Notes: a model not told the origin generated them from the letters alone. A stretch of 64,000 nt of DNA from an uncultured Clostridia bacterium (GCA_934167965.1 CAKPMJ010000005.1:153980-217979); one strand, 5' to 3'; shown: positions 28,152 through 37,447, counted from the stretch's first letter. Numbers and translations: made by a program.

Positions 28152-28824
28152 AAATATGTTTTTTAATTTCATTGTATATTTCTTCATGTATATCATCAAC
28201 TGTCCTAATTTCATCATTTTGAACGCATTTAACTTCATACCAATCATAAGTATCAACTAAAGAACAAGCAGCATTATAACTATTAAGTAAATGATTTTTA
28301 TCTCTCTCATGAATATCCTTTTGTGCTTGATGAGTAAATTTGTTTTCTCTATCCTTTATAAGCTTAACGGCATAATCAGTTGGCATATTTAAGAAAAATA
28401 CTTTTGTTGGTATAGGTAATTTGTATAAATTAAATTCGAAATCCCAAAGCCAATCCAAGAATTTCTTTCTTTCTTCTGGATCAAGGATTTTTCCTGCCTG
28501 GTGCACCATATTAGCAGTTGTATATCTATCAGCTAAAATAATTCCACCATTATTATAATAATCAAAAAGACCTTCTGTTTTAAAAGTTGCATATCTATCA
28601 GCTGCATAAAAAGTAGATGCTATATAAGCACTAACATCATTGGCATTTTCTCCAAATTTACCAGATAGATACATTTTTACTAATGAAGAAGATTCACTTT
28701 CATAATTAGGAAAGCTTATAGTTTTATAATCAATATTTTCTTTTGTTAATCTTTCACACAATTTATTGAATTGTGTTTGTTTTCCACTACCATCTGTTCC
28801 ATCTATTGCAAATAATTTTCCCAT
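28150..28824 (-). CDS. tmk: Thymidylate kinase-like nucleotide kinase
   Basis: Phosphorylates dTMP to dTDP in the family. The start at 28824 follows GAGGTAA at good spacing; a longer reading from a TTG at 28857 has no ribosome site. The 224-residue product opens with the P-loop IDGTDGSGKQTQ, has the DRY motif in LADRYTTANMVHQAG and the lid region after KLIKDREN. The P-loop has Gln directly after the catalytic Lys where Ser/Thr is usual, although the next residue is Thr. Specificity for dTMP is inferred from family resemblance. Confidence 0.8.
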   Translation of the reverse strand: MGKLFAIDGTDGSGKQTQFNKLCERLTKENIDYKTISFPNYESESSSLVKMYLSGKFGENANDVSAYIASTFYAADRYATFKTEGLFDYYNNGGIILADRYTTANMVHQAGKILDPEERKKFLDWLWDFEFNLYKLPIPTKVFFLNMPTDYAVKLIKDRENKFTHQAQKDIHERDKNHLLNSYNAACSLVDTYDWYEVKCVQNDEIRTVDDIHEEIYNEIKKHI

Positions 28825-28959
28825 ATTTATTACCTCACTTAATATAATTTTTAACAATTATATTATAAGAATTTATAATTTTTTTGTCAATATTATAAAT
28901 AAATTCACTTGATAATATTAGTCTTATTTGATACAATACGAGGTATAGGAAGTGAAAAA

Positions 28960-29727
28960 ATGAATTTAGATAAAACTAAAAGCGAATTTATAAAATATAC
29001 AAATAATTATGATGCTGAGAATCCGCACATTTTTAGAAAAATAGGACACTCAATAAGAGTAATGGAAATAAGTAGAGAAATTGCAAAAAGTTTAAATTTA
29101 ACAGAGGAACAAGTTGATTTAGCAACTTTGATTGGTTTATTACATGATATAGCAAGATTTGAACAGATGAAAAGATACGGAACGTTTAAAGACAAATTAA
29201 GTGTAGATCATGGTGATTTAGGTGTAGAAATTTTAAAAGAAAATAATTTTATTAGAAAGTTTATAGAAGAAGATAAATATGATAATATTATATTTGTCGC
29301 TATAAAAAATCATAATAAATATGCAATTCAGGAAGGTTTAAGCGAAGAAGAATTATTATTTAGTAAAATAATAAGAGATGCAGATAAATTAGATATAATT
29401 TATGAGGGACTAGAGCTATTTTGGCAACTGCCAGAAGAAAAAGAAAGAGTAAATAAATCAAAATTGACTCAAGCTACATATGAAATGTTTATAAATGAAA
29501 AACAAATAGAAAGAGGACCTAATGAAACAATTGCAGATAGTCTTATGGGTTTTGTATCTTTTATATTTGATATATATTTTAAATATGATTTTATTGTATT
29601 AAAGAAAGAGGATTATATAAACAAAATTTTAGACAAGTTTAATTTTGAAGACAAAGAAGTAAAAGAAAAGTTTATAAATATTAGAAATATAGCTAATAGA
29701 TATATAGAAAAAAGAAATGAAGGATGA
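28960..29727 (+). CDS. HD domain phosphohydrolase
   Basis: 255 residues from the ATG at 28960, preceded by an AGGAAGTG ribosome site; the in-frame extension upstream lacks one. The HD domain lies in the first half: H in IGHSIRV, then LLHDIARFEQMKRYG and later NHNKYAI and IIRDADKLDII, the pattern of metal-binding His/Asp residues. The substrate is unknown; such proteins hydrolyse nucleotides or other phosphate esters. The topB gene starts 5 bp after the stop and its ribosome site lies inside this gene's end, so they are co-translated. Confidence 0.8.
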   Translation: MNLDKTKSEFIKYTNNYDAENPHIFRKIGHSIRVMEISREIAKSLNLTEEQVDLATLIGLLHDIARFEQMKRYGTFKDKLSVDHGDLGVEILKENNFIRKFIEEDKYDNIIFVAIKNHNKYAIQEGLSEEELLFSKIIRDADKLDIIYEGLELFWQLPEEKERVNKSKLTQATYEMFINEKQIERGPNETIADSLMGFVSFIFDIYFKYDFIVLKKEDYINKILDKFNFEDKEVKEKFINIRNIANRYIEKRNEG

Positions 29728-29732
29728 TTTGA

Positions 29733-31646
29733 TTGAAACTTATAATAACAGAAAAGCCATCAGTAGCAATGGAGTTTGCCAAAGCATTAAAATTAAATAC
29801 AACTAGAAAAAATGGATACATAGAGTCGAATGAATGGATAATAACTTGGTGCGTAGGTCATTTAGTAACAATGAGTTATCCTGAAAAATATGATGAAAAC
29901 CTTAAGTTTTGGAGACTAGATACACTACCATTTATTCCAGAAGACTGGAAATATGAAATAATACCTGCTGTTCAAAATCAATTTAATATTATAAAAGAAT
30001 TACTAAATAGAGATGATATAGAAGAAATATATAATGCAGGAGACTCTGGGCGAGAAGGGGAATATATCCAAAGGTTAGTTTTTATGATGGCAAAACCAGA
30101 TGCTAATATACCAATAAAAAGAGTATGGATAGATTCACAAACAGAAGAAGAAATAAAAAGAGGTATAAATGAAGCAAAAGACCAATCAGAATATGATAGC
30201 TTATCAGATAGCGCATATTTAAGAGCAAAAGAAGATTATTTAATAGGTATTAATTTTTCTAGGTTGCTTACAATTATTTATGGTAGAAGAATGGCAAGTA
30301 AGATAAATGAAGAAAAGGCTACAATATCTGTAGGTAGAGTTATGACTTGTGTATTGGGAATGATTGTGTCAAGAGAAAGAGAAATAAGGAATTTCGTAAA
30401 GACTAAATATTATAAGGTTATAGGAAGTTTTGAAAATGCAAGTGGAATTTTTGACGCAGAGTGGAAGGTAAATGAAAAGTCAAAATTATTTGAATCACCA
30501 CTATTATATAATGAAAGTGGATTCAAAAAAGAGGAAGTAGCAAAAAAGTTTATTGCATCATTGGCAGGTAAAGAGGCAGTTATAACAGAAATAAAAAAGA
30601 GTAAGCAAAAAGAAAACCCACCATTATTATTTAATTTGGCCGAAATACAAAACGAGTGTACTAAAAAATTTAAAATAAAGCCAGATGAAACATTAGAGAT
30701 TATTCAAAACTTATATGAAAAGAAACTTGTTACATATCCTAGAACTGATGCAAGAGTGCTATCTACAGCTGTTGCCAAAGAAATAAATAAAAATTTAAAT
30801 GGGTTAGCAAAAGGATATAAAGATGAAGAAATACAAGGTTTTATAAAAAAAATGGTTGACGAAAAATATTCTACTAATTTAGTAAAAACAAAATATGTAA
30901 ATGACAGTAAGATTACAGATCACTATGCCATAATTCCTACTGGCCAAGGATTTGAAAATTATGATAAATTACCAGATTTACAAAAACAGGTATATAAAAC
31001 TATTGTAAAAAGATTTTTAGCAATTTTTTATCCAGCGGCAGAGTTCAGTAAAATTAATGTAACAGTAAATATAGAAGATGAAACTTTTTACGCAACAGGA
31101 AAGTTATGCTTAAAAAGAGGATATTTAGAAATATTAAAAAAATCCACAGATGGTGAAGGAACTGTGGAAAAAGAAAATAATTTAGATGTTTTGAAGAGTT
31201 TAAAAAAAGGAGACAAATTGCAAGTAAATAATTTTGAACTAAAAGATAGTGAAACATCTCCGCCATCAAGGTATAATTCGGGTTCACTTATTTTGGCAAT
31301 GGAAAATGCAGGAAAATTAATTGAGGAAGAGGAACTTCGTGAACAGATTAAGGGAGCAGGAATAGGTACAAGTGCTACCCGTGCAGAAATTATAAAAAAA
31401 TTAGAAAAGATAGGTTATATTGCTATTAATGGAAAAACACAAATTGTTACACCTACTAATAAAGGAGAAGCTATTTTCGACGTAGTTTACACATCTATGC
31501 CTGATATGTTAAATCCAAAACTTACAGCAAGTTGGGAAAAAGGTTTAGATATGGTTGCTAAAAAAGAAATAGAACCAGGAATTTTTATGGATAAGTTAAA
31601 AAATTATATTATACTTAAATTTGACAAATTAGTTATCAAAAGGTAA
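29733..31646 (+). CDS. topB: DNA topoisomerase III (type IA)
   Basis: Cleaves single DNA strands through a 5'-phosphotyrosine and decatenates DNA. The 637 residues start at a TTG preceded by AAGGATG. The TOPRIM acidic residues are visible in IITEKPSVA and DSGREGE, and the active-site Tyr in VTYPRTDAR at about residue 335. The PPLLFNLAEIQNE segment and the GIGTSATRAEII segment are conserved type IA elements. It ends shortly after the catalytic core, with no Cys zinc fingers, as in other Firmicutes TopB. It is coupled to the HD gene upstream and followed by a terminator. Confidence 0.94.
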   Translation: MKLIITEKPSVAMEFAKALKLNTTRKNGYIESNEWIITWCVGHLVTMSYPEKYDENLKFWRLDTLPFIPEDWKYEIIPAVQNQFNIIKELLNRDDIEEIYNAGDSGREGEYIQRLVFMMAKPDANIPIKRVWIDSQTEEEIKRGINEAKDQSEYDSLSDSAYLRAKEDYLIGINFSRLLTIIYGRRMASKINEEKATISVGRVMTCVLGMIVSREREIRNFVKTKYYKVIGSFENASGIFDAEWKVNEKSKLFESPLLYNESGFKKEEVAKKFIASLAGKEAVITEIKKSKQKENPPLLFNLAEIQNECTKKFKIKPDETLEIIQNLYEKKLVTYPRTDARVLSTAVAKEINKNLNGLAKGYKDEEIQGFIKKMVDEKYSTNLVKTKYVNDSKITDHYAIIPTGQGFENYDKLPDLQKQVYKTIVKRFLAIFYPAAEFSKINVTVNIEDETFYATGKLCLKRGYLEILKKSTDGEGTVEKENNLDVLKSLKKGDKLQVNNFELKDSETSPPSRYNSGSLILAMENAGKLIEEEELREQIKGAGIGTSATRAEIIKKLEKIGYIAINGKTQIVTPTNKGEAIFDVVYTSMPDMLNPKLTASWEKGLDMVAKKEIEPGIFMDKLKNYIILKFDKLVIKR

Positions 31647-31650
31647 AAAA

Positions 31651-31682
31651 AACTAGAATACTAATGAAACAGTATTCTAGTT
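31651..31682. terminator. Bidirectional terminator between topB and lemA
   Basis: Perfect 12-bp stem AACTAGAATACT / AGTATTCTAGTT with an 8-nt loop, flanked by eight A on the left (T-run for the minus-strand gene) and TCTTCTATT on the right. Confidence 0.85.
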
Positions 31683-31688
31683 CTTCTA

Positions 31689-32258
31689 TTAATTATTACC
31701 AAAATCAACTTTAACATTTTCTCTGACTTCATCATTTTCAACTTTAAATAATTCTGCTGGTTGGAATTTTGCACCAAACATTCCAGCTACAATGTTTGAA
31801 GGGAAAACTTGTAACTTAGTATTGTACATCGTAACACTGTCATTATAAAATTGTCTAGAAAAAGAAATTTTATTTTCAGTATTACGTAATTCTTCTGATA
31901 ATTGTAAAAAGTTTTCATTTGCTTTTAATTCTGGATAATTTTCTGAAACAGCCATTATTGTTTTTAAAGCAGAAGATAATTCGCCATCTAAGTTAGCTTT
32001 ATCAGATACTGAAGAAGCGTTTGCCCATGATGTACGTAATTTTGCAATTTGTTCAAATGTTTCTTTTTCATGTGTCATATATCCTTTTACTGTTTCTACA
32101 AAATTTGGGATTAAGTCAAATCTTCTTTGTAATTGCACATCTATTTGACTCCAAGCGTTATCAACTTTTAATTTTTGTTGAATTAATCCATTATAAACAG
32201 ATATAATAAAGAAAATTATTATAACTACTATTATCAAAATAATCCATCCAATTCCCAT
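31689..32258 (-). CDS. lemA: LemA family membrane protein
   Basis: 189 residues: an N-terminal membrane helix (about 3-22) and a coiled-coil-rich body with the family signatures NGLIQQKLKVDNAWSQIDVQ, LQRRFDLIPNFVETVKGYM, YPELKANENFLQLSEELRNTENKI (read in parts) and AARQ-like SFSRQFYNDSVTMYN. LemA proteins are common and poorly understood; they often pair with TPM or HtpX proteins, which are not adjacent here. TAAGGAGGAAC precedes the ATG. Confidence 0.93.
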   Translation of the reverse strand: MGIGWIILIIVVIIIFFIISVYNGLIQQKLKVDNAWSQIDVQLQRRFDLIPNFVETVKGYMTHEKETFEQIAKLRTSWANASSVSDKANLDGELSSALKTIMAVSENYPELKANENFLQLSEELRNTENKISFSRQFYNDSVTMYNTKLQVFPSNIVAGMFGAKFQPAELFKVENDEVRENVKVDFGNN

Positions 32259-32344
32259 AATTGTTCCTCCTTATTTATTAATATGATTTAATAGTACCAT
32301 ATTACTAATTTTTTTTCAAGTATATAATATGAATTGAATTTTAC

Positions 32345-32372
32345 TTGACAAAAAATGAAATTTGAATATAAT
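32345..32372 (+). promoter_or_regulatory. Promoter of the 32582 gene leader
   Basis: TTGACA (32345-32350), 16-bp spacer, TATAAT (32367-32372), both consensus hexamers, about 210 bp before the next start codon. Confidence 0.8.
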
Positions 32373-32524
32373 AATAGGTGTACTAATGATTAGGTCAATA
32401 TTTTTCTTTCAGTAAAATTAAATATCAAAAATTCTATCTATAAATTACTTAGTCTGAATAAAATATTAAATAGATAGACAAAATAATTACAAATTCAAAA
32501 AAGGTTAAATAATATCCAAAGACG

Positions 32525-32561
32525 AAAAATGTTGGAGTTATGTCTAACTTTTTAATTTTTT
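32525..32561 (+). terminator. Candidate attenuator before the 91-residue gene
   Basis: AAAAA-GTTGGA and TCTAAC-TTTTT can pair around a GTTATG loop, followed by AATTTTTT, placed between the leader and the GAAGGAGAG ribosome site (about 32564-32572). The stem is short and AT-rich, so activity is uncertain. Confidence 0.4.
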
Positions 32562-32581
32562 AAAGAAGGAGAGAAAAAGTA

Positions 32582-32857
32582 ATGTGTGATAAAGAGGAAC
32601 TTTTTGATAAGGACTTTATGATATGTATAAATGATTTTGTTGAAAGTAAATCAAGATTATTAAATCAGATACCTGACTTTAAAGTAATAGAAAAAACTTT
32701 AGCATCATATATGGATGAGTTTGAAAGAGATCTATCAAAAGAGGGTAAGGACAAATTCGATAAAATTATAAAACTTATGTATCAAACAGAAGAATATTAT
32801 ACAGCATTATCTTATACTTTAGGAATTAAATATGGTAAAAATATAGAAAAAATATAA
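32582..32857 (+). CDS. 91-residue helical protein of unknown function
   Basis: A mostly helical, acidic cytoplasmic protein (MCDKEELFDKDFMICINDF...). The C-terminal part EEYYTALSYTLGIKYGKNI faintly recalls small DUF6809-type Firmicutes proteins that end in a 'F..G...G..L' helix; I would not assign it. GAAGGAGAG precedes the ATG at 8-10 bp. It is a single-gene unit with a long leader, its own strong promoter and its own terminator. Confidence 0.75.
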   Translation: MCDKEELFDKDFMICINDFVESKSRLLNQIPDFKVIEKTLASYMDEFERDLSKEGKDKFDKIIKLMYQTEEYYTALSYTLGIKYGKNIEKI

Positions 32858-32861
32858 TTAT

Positions 32862-32887
32862 AAAAAGCTCAAACTATTGAGCTTTTT
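32862..32887 (+). terminator. Terminator after the 91-residue gene
   Basis: AAAAAGCTC, AAACTATT loop, GAGCTTTTT with further T. A promoter for lepA should lie between this hairpin and 32930. Confidence 0.88.
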
Positions 32888-32929
32888 ATTAAATTATGAT
32901 AAAATATTAAACATGAAAATGGAGGAAGA

Positions 32930-34744
32930 ATGAACGAATATCAAAAATATATAAGAAACTTTAGTATAGTAGCACATATTGATCATGGAAAATCAACTTT
33001 AGCGGACAGATTAATTGAATTGACAGGTGTATTGTCTAAAAGAGAGATGGAATCACAAGTCTTAGATAATATGGATATAGAAAAAGAAAGAGGAATAACG
33101 ATAAAAGCCCAATCTGTAAGAATGAAATACAAAGCTAAAGACGGAAATGAATATACATTTAATTTAATAGATACGCCAGGTCATGTAGATTTTAATTATG
33201 AAGTATCAAGAAGTTTGGCAGCATGTGATGGTGCAATATTAATAGTAGATAGTACTCAAGGAGTAGAGGCACAAACTTTAGCAAATGTGTATTTAGCAAT
33301 AGATAATAACTTAGAGATTTTACCAGTAATAAATAAAATAGATTTAGCAAGTTCAAGACCAGATGAAGTAAAAAAGGAAATAGAAGATATAATTGGAATA
33401 CCAGCAGAAGATGCACCATGTGTATCAGCAAAAACTGGTTTAAATGTGGAAGAAGTATTAGAAAGAATAGTTACAGACTTACCAGCACCACATGGTGATG
33501 AAGAGGCTAAGACTAAATGTTTAATATTTGATTCATACTATGATAATTACAAAGGTGCAGTAGCTTATGTAAGAGTAGTAGATGGAAAAGTAAAAATAGG
33601 TGATGAAATAAAACTTATGGCATCAAAGGATACATTTACAGTAACAGAAGTAGGTTATTTCTTACCAGGGTCATATATGCCAACACAAGAATTAAAAGCA
33701 GGAGAAGTAGGGTATATTGCGGCGAGTATAAAAAGTTTATCAGAAATACAGGTAGGAGATACAATAACATTAAAAGATAATCCAGCAGATGAACCATTAG
33801 AAGGATATAAAAAAGTAACTCCTATGGTATATTGTGGAATATATCCAATAGATGGTAGTGAGTATGAAAATTTAAAAATAGCATTAGAAAAGTTAAAACT
33901 AAATGATGCAGCATTAGAATTTGAACAAGAAACATCAGCTGCATTAGGGTTTGGATTTAGATGCGGATTTTTAGGATTATTACATTTAGAAATTATAGAA
34001 GAAAGATTGGACAGAGAATTTGATTTAGGATTAATTACAACAGCTCCATCAGTAATATATAAAGTTCATAAAACAAATGGAGAAGTATTAGAAATATATA
34101 ATCCGAGTGATTTACCACCACAAACTGAACTAGCATATATAGAAGAACCAATTGTAACTGCTAATATTATAACACCTAAAGATTATGTTGGTGGAATAAT
34201 GGAAATGTGCCAAAATAGAAGAGGCATATATATAGACATGAAATATTTAGATGAAAATAGAGTAACTTTAACATATGAAATGCCTTTAAATGAAATAATT
34301 TATGACTTTTTTGATAATTTGAAATCAAAAACAAAAGGATATGCATCATTTGATTATGAATTTAAAGAATATAGACAAGCCAAATTGGTTAAACTTGATA
34401 TAAGGGTAAATGGAGAAAATGTTGATGCACTATCATTCATTGTGCATAAAGATATGGCTTATAAAAGAGGCAGAAAAATGGTAGAAAAACTAAAAACGGT
34501 AATACCAAGACATTTATTCACTGTTCCACTACAGGCAGTTGTTGGAGGAACAATAATAGCACGAGAAACAATATCAGCATTAAGAAAAGATGTACTAGCC
34601 AAATGTTATGGTGGAGATATAACAAGAAAGAAAAAATTGTTAGAAAAACAAAAACGTGGTAAAGAGAAGATGAGACAAATAGGAAAGGTAGAGATGCCAC
34701 AAGAGGCTTTCCTATCAGTACTTAAATTAGATGATGAAGATTAG
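32930..34744 (+). CDS. lepA: Elongation factor 4 (LepA) translational GTPase
   Basis: Back-translocating ribosomal GTPase. At 604 residues it has the family's usual length. The G1 motif AHIDHGKST, the switch region RGITIKAQSV, G3 DTPGH and G4 NKID are in the first 130 residues. The LepA-specific C-terminal domain is present with GGDITRKKKLLEKQKRGK near the end. GGAGG lies 4-5 bp before the ATG. It is followed 11 bp later by trmL, so a short translation/RNA-modification operon (lepA-trmL-SpoU methyltransferase) is likely. Confidence 0.97.
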   Translation: MNEYQKYIRNFSIVAHIDHGKSTLADRLIELTGVLSKREMESQVLDNMDIEKERGITIKAQSVRMKYKAKDGNEYTFNLIDTPGHVDFNYEVSRSLAACDGAILIVDSTQGVEAQTLANVYLAIDNNLEILPVINKIDLASSRPDEVKKEIEDIIGIPAEDAPCVSAKTGLNVEEVLERIVTDLPAPHGDEEAKTKCLIFDSYYDNYKGAVAYVRVVDGKVKIGDEIKLMASKDTFTVTEVGYFLPGSYMPTQELKAGEVGYIAASIKSLSEIQVGDTITLKDNPADEPLEGYKKVTPMVYCGIYPIDGSEYENLKIALEKLKLNDAALEFEQETSAALGFGFRCGFLGLLHLEIIEERLDREFDLGLITTAPSVIYKVHKTNGEVLEIYNPSDLPPQTELAYIEEPIVTANIITPKDYVGGIMEMCQNRRGIYIDMKYLDENRVTLTYEMPLNEIIYDFFDNLKSKTKGYASFDYEFKEYRQAKLVKLDIRVNGENVDALSFIVHKDMAYKRGRKMVEKLKTVIPRHLFTVPLQAVVGGTIIARETISALRKDVLAKCYGGDITRKKKLLEKQKRGKEKMRQIGKVEMPQEAFLSVLKLDDED

Positions 34745-34755
34745 AAGGGATAAAA

Positions 34756-35259
34756 ATGAAAATAAATATAGTAATGGTAGAGCCAGAAATACCACAAAAC
34801 ACAGGAAATATTGCAAGAACTGCAGCAATTACAGGAGCTAAATTACATTTAGTACATCCATTAGGGTTTGACATATCAGAAAAAGCAGTAAAAAGAGCAG
34901 GACTAGATTATTGGGACAAACTAGATATAGAAGAACATGAATCTTTAGAAAAGTTTTTAGAAAAATATAAACCAGAAGAAAACAATATGTTTTTTGCAAC
35001 CACAAAGGGAAAAGAAGTATATTCTGATGTAGATTATTCAACAATGGATGAAGTGTTTATATTATTTGGAAAAGAAACAAAAGGGCTTCCAGAGTGGTTG
35101 TTGAAAAAATATTTAGATACGAAAACTATAAGGATTCCCATGCTTCCAACTCTAAGATCACTTAATCTTTCAAACTCTGTTTGCGTAGTGGTATATGAAA
35201 TTTTAAGACAGAAGAATTTTGAAAATATGCAAGAAATAAGTACATATTTTGATAATTAG
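34756..35259 (+). CDS. trmL: tRNA (cytidine/uridine-34 2'-O)-methyltransferase TrmL
   Basis: SPOUT enzyme that methylates the wobble base ribose of tRNA-Leu. The 167-residue protein is one SPOUT domain with EPEIPQNTGNIARTAA at the N-terminus, LFGKETKGLP (motif 2) and RIPMLPTLRSLNLSNSV (motif 3, the knot that binds SAM). Size and motifs match TrmL rather than the longer TrmH/RlmB. A tRNA-Leu(CAA), one of the family's usual substrates, is encoded at 60600. The next methyltransferase follows 10 bp downstream. Confidence 0.93.
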   Translation: MKINIVMVEPEIPQNTGNIARTAAITGAKLHLVHPLGFDISEKAVKRAGLDYWDKLDIEEHESLEKFLEKYKPEENNMFFATTKGKEVYSDVDYSTMDEVFILFGKETKGLPEWLLKKYLDTKTIRIPMLPTLRSLNLSNSVCVVVYEILRQKNFENMQEISTYFDN

Positions 35260-35269
35260 GGAGGAAAAG

Positions 35270-36061
35270 ATGCAAAAAATTTCAAGCAAGGATAATAGCT
35301 TAATAAAACATATAAAAAAACTGAAAGATAAAAAATATAGAAATCAGTATAATGAATATATAGTTGAGGGAGCTAAAATTATAGGAGAGGCAATTAAGGA
35401 AGATGCGAAAATAAAGCAAATCATTATATGTGATGGATGTGAGAATAATGAACTTATAGAAGCTAACTTAAAATATGAACTTGCAAAATATGAATGTATA
35501 TATGTACCAAATAATATATTTAAAATGCTTACAGACGTAGAAAATCCACAGGGAATTTTAGCTGTAATAGAAAAGTCGGGAAAAGATAATAAAATTGATT
35601 ATAATGCAGATGTAATAGTGGCCTTAGATGATGTACAAGATCCTGGAAATGTAGGAACAATATTAAGGACAATAGATAGTGTAGGTATAAAACAAGTTTT
35701 AGTTTCTAAAGGAACAGCAGATGTATATAACTCTAAAGTTATTCGTTCTACAATGGGAGCGATTTTCAGAGTTAATGTTATAGAATGTGAGGATTTAAAA
35801 GAAACATTAAAAGAATTAAAGAAGGAAAAATTTAAATTAACAATTACTTCATTAGAAGCAGCTAAATCTATTTATGATATTGAGTATAATAAAAGAGTTA
35901 TAGTTATGGGAAATGAAGCAAATGGAGTGTCTAAGGACATACAAAAAATGGCAAATGAAAAAGTTATTATTCCTATGCTAGGAAGTACAGAAAGTTTGAA
36001 TGTTTCAATTGCTACTGGAGTTATATTGTATGAGTATGTTAGACAAAAGCTATGCAATTAA
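35270..36061 (+). CDS. TrmH/RlmB-family (SpoU) RNA 2'-O-methyltransferase
   Basis: 263 residues from the ATG at 35270, chosen because GGAGG lies 5 bp upstream; a longer reading from 35249 would overlap trmL and bury the ribosome site. An N-terminal substrate-binding domain (about 1-95, IKHIKKLKDKKYRNQYNEYI) precedes the SPOUT domain with DVQDPGNVGTILRTID, VMGNEANGVS and IPMLGSTESLNVSIATGV. The exact target (23S rRNA or tRNA) cannot be read from the sequence. Confidence 0.9.
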   Translation: MQKISSKDNSLIKHIKKLKDKKYRNQYNEYIVEGAKIIGEAIKEDAKIKQIIICDGCENNELIEANLKYELAKYECIYVPNNIFKMLTDVENPQGILAVIEKSGKDNKIDYNADVIVALDDVQDPGNVGTILRTIDSVGIKQVLVSKGTADVYNSKVIRSTMGAIFRVNVIECEDLKETLKELKKEKFKLTITSLEAAKSIYDIEYNKRVIVMGNEANGVSKDIQKMANEKVIIPMLGSTESLNVSIATGVILYEYVRQKLCN

Positions 36062-36115
36062 AAATAATTACAATTTTATCTGCGTTAATTGTGATTAAAA
36101 ATGGAGGAAATACAA

Positions 36116-36562
36116 ATGGATGAAAATAAGAAAAGAGCCTATTCGGAAATAGTAGAAATATTAAAATTAATAGAAGAACCAGAAAAGCTAGAAAATATAC
36201 CTTTTGAGGTTATACAAATGTTTAAAAACAATGCTGATGCGGAATATAAGCCAGTTATATCTAAGGATATACCATTAGAAGAACAAAATCTAATGAATGA
36301 GACATGGGCTATATTAAATTGGATTGCAACAAAATACTGGAATATGGGAGAAAAAGATATTGAGCAAAACAAGATTGAAGAAAACATAGATGAAAAAGAA
36401 CCAGAATATGTATCAGTATATAATGATATAGAAGAAGAATCATTAGAAGGAAATGACAATTTACCTATGGTAATAGATAATACAAAATGGTATAAAAAAA
36501 TAATTCAATTTATTAAAAAAATTTTTTCTTGGAAAAAGAAAGATATAAAAGAAGGAGTATAG
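36116..36562 (+). CDS. Acidic protein of unknown function with amphipathic basic C-terminus
   Basis: 148 residues from the ATG at 36116, which has GGAGG 8 bp upstream; the earlier in-frame ATG at 36101 has none. The first half is helical (RAYSEIVEILKLIEEPEKLE; NLMNETWAILNWIATKYWN), the middle is very acidic and the end is Lys/Trp-rich (WYKKIIQFIKKIFSWKKK), suggesting membrane-surface contact. No domain recognised. The next gene starts 1 bp after the stop with GAAGGAG just before it, so they are coupled. Confidence 0.7.
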   Translation: MDENKKRAYSEIVEILKLIEEPEKLENIPFEVIQMFKNNADAEYKPVISKDIPLEEQNLMNETWAILNWIATKYWNMGEKDIEQNKIEENIDEKEPEYVSVYNDIEEESLEGNDNLPMVIDNTKWYKKIIQFIKKIFSWKKKDIKEGV

Positions 36563-36563
36563 G

Positions 36564-37418
36564 ATGAGACCTGTCTTACAAAAAAAGAAGAAAAATTACA
36601 AATTACTTGTGATATATATATTAATAGCAATAATCTGTATAGTAGGAATAGGTATGGCTTTATATATGCAATATTTTCAGGATGAGAAATTGGGGGTAAT
36701 ATTTGGCATAACAGATTCAGAAGAAGAAGACAAATATAATGATTTGAAAAATAATTTCAATAATATATTTACTAATGATGTAGAAAATATGCAAGATGGT
36801 AAATTAAATATACAGAAGATAAATCAAAATTTTGACATTGTTGCTACACGTTATAAATATAGTAAACAGACAGAGGATACAACATTAGAAGTTACAATTC
36901 CAAACATTAATATAAAAAGTGATTTAATAACAGAATTTAATGAGCATGTAAAAAATACATATAAAGAACAAGTTGATAAATGTAAAGCATCAAATGAAGG
37001 TTATATATATAATGTGAAATATAAGGCTTATATACAAGAAAATATTTTATCACTTATTATATATGCAGAATTGAAAGAAGGAAGTAATAACCAAAGATTA
37101 ATGATTGAAACTTATAATTATGATATAATAAATGATAAAAGAGTCTCATTAGAAGAATTATTAAGTTTAAGGAATATAGAGGTAAAAACTGCTAACAATA
37201 AAATAAAAAGTGAAATAAAACAAGTAAAAGAAAAAAATGATGGATTAGCAGAACTTGGATATAACATGTATAAAAGGGATTATAATTCAGATATATATGA
37301 TGTAAAAAATACAAAGGAATACTTTTTAGGTATGGATGGAAATTTATATGTAATATATCCATATGGAAATACAGATAGTACCAGTGAAATGGATATAGTT
37401 ATTTTTATGAACAAATAA
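36564..37418 (+). CDS. Membrane-anchored protein with DUF3298/DUF4163-like extracytoplasmic domain
   Basis: 284 residues: a Lys-rich start, one membrane helix (about 14-36), a linker, and a C-terminal domain (about 90-280) whose order of elements (IPNINIKSDLITEFNEHV, then Y-rich strands, MIETYNYDIINDKRVSLEELL, then a final strand MDIVIFMNK) resembles the DUF4163-DUF3298 region found in RsiV-like and PdaC proteins. That would suggest a ligand-binding role at the envelope; no sigma factor gene is adjacent. It is coupled to the acidic gene upstream and followed by a terminator. Confidence 0.7.
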   Translation: MRPVLQKKKKNYKLLVIYILIAIICIVGIGMALYMQYFQDEKLGVIFGITDSEEEDKYNDLKNNFNNIFTNDVENMQDGKLNIQKINQNFDIVATRYKYSKQTEDTTLEVTIPNINIKSDLITEFNEHVKNTYKEQVDKCKASNEGYIYNVKYKAYIQENILSLIIYAELKEGSNNQRLMIETYNYDIINDKRVSLEELLSLRNIEVKTANNKIKSEIKQVKEKNDGLAELGYNMYKRDYNSDIYDVKNTKEYFLGMDGNLYVIYPYGNTDSTSEMDIVIFMNK

Positions 37419-37419
37419 A

Positions 37420-37447
37420 AAAAGAGAAGGGGTTACTTCTCTTTTCT
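37420..37447 (+). terminator. Terminator after the 36564 gene
   Basis: AAAAGAGAAG, GGGTTA loop, CTTCTCTTTT then CTT. It separates this operon from the convergent htrA. Confidence 0.8.

Larger units (their letters stand above)
32259..32581 (+). other. Intergenic region holding a promoter and about 200-nt structured leader
   Basis: 323 bp without a protein gene. It contains a promoter (32345-32372), a predicted leader from about 32379, a 9-bp hairpin TCTATCTAT / ATAGATAGA (32433-32441 and 32470-32478) and a terminator-like hairpin directly before the ribosome site of the 91-residue gene. No known riboswitch class was recognised. Confidence 0.55.
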
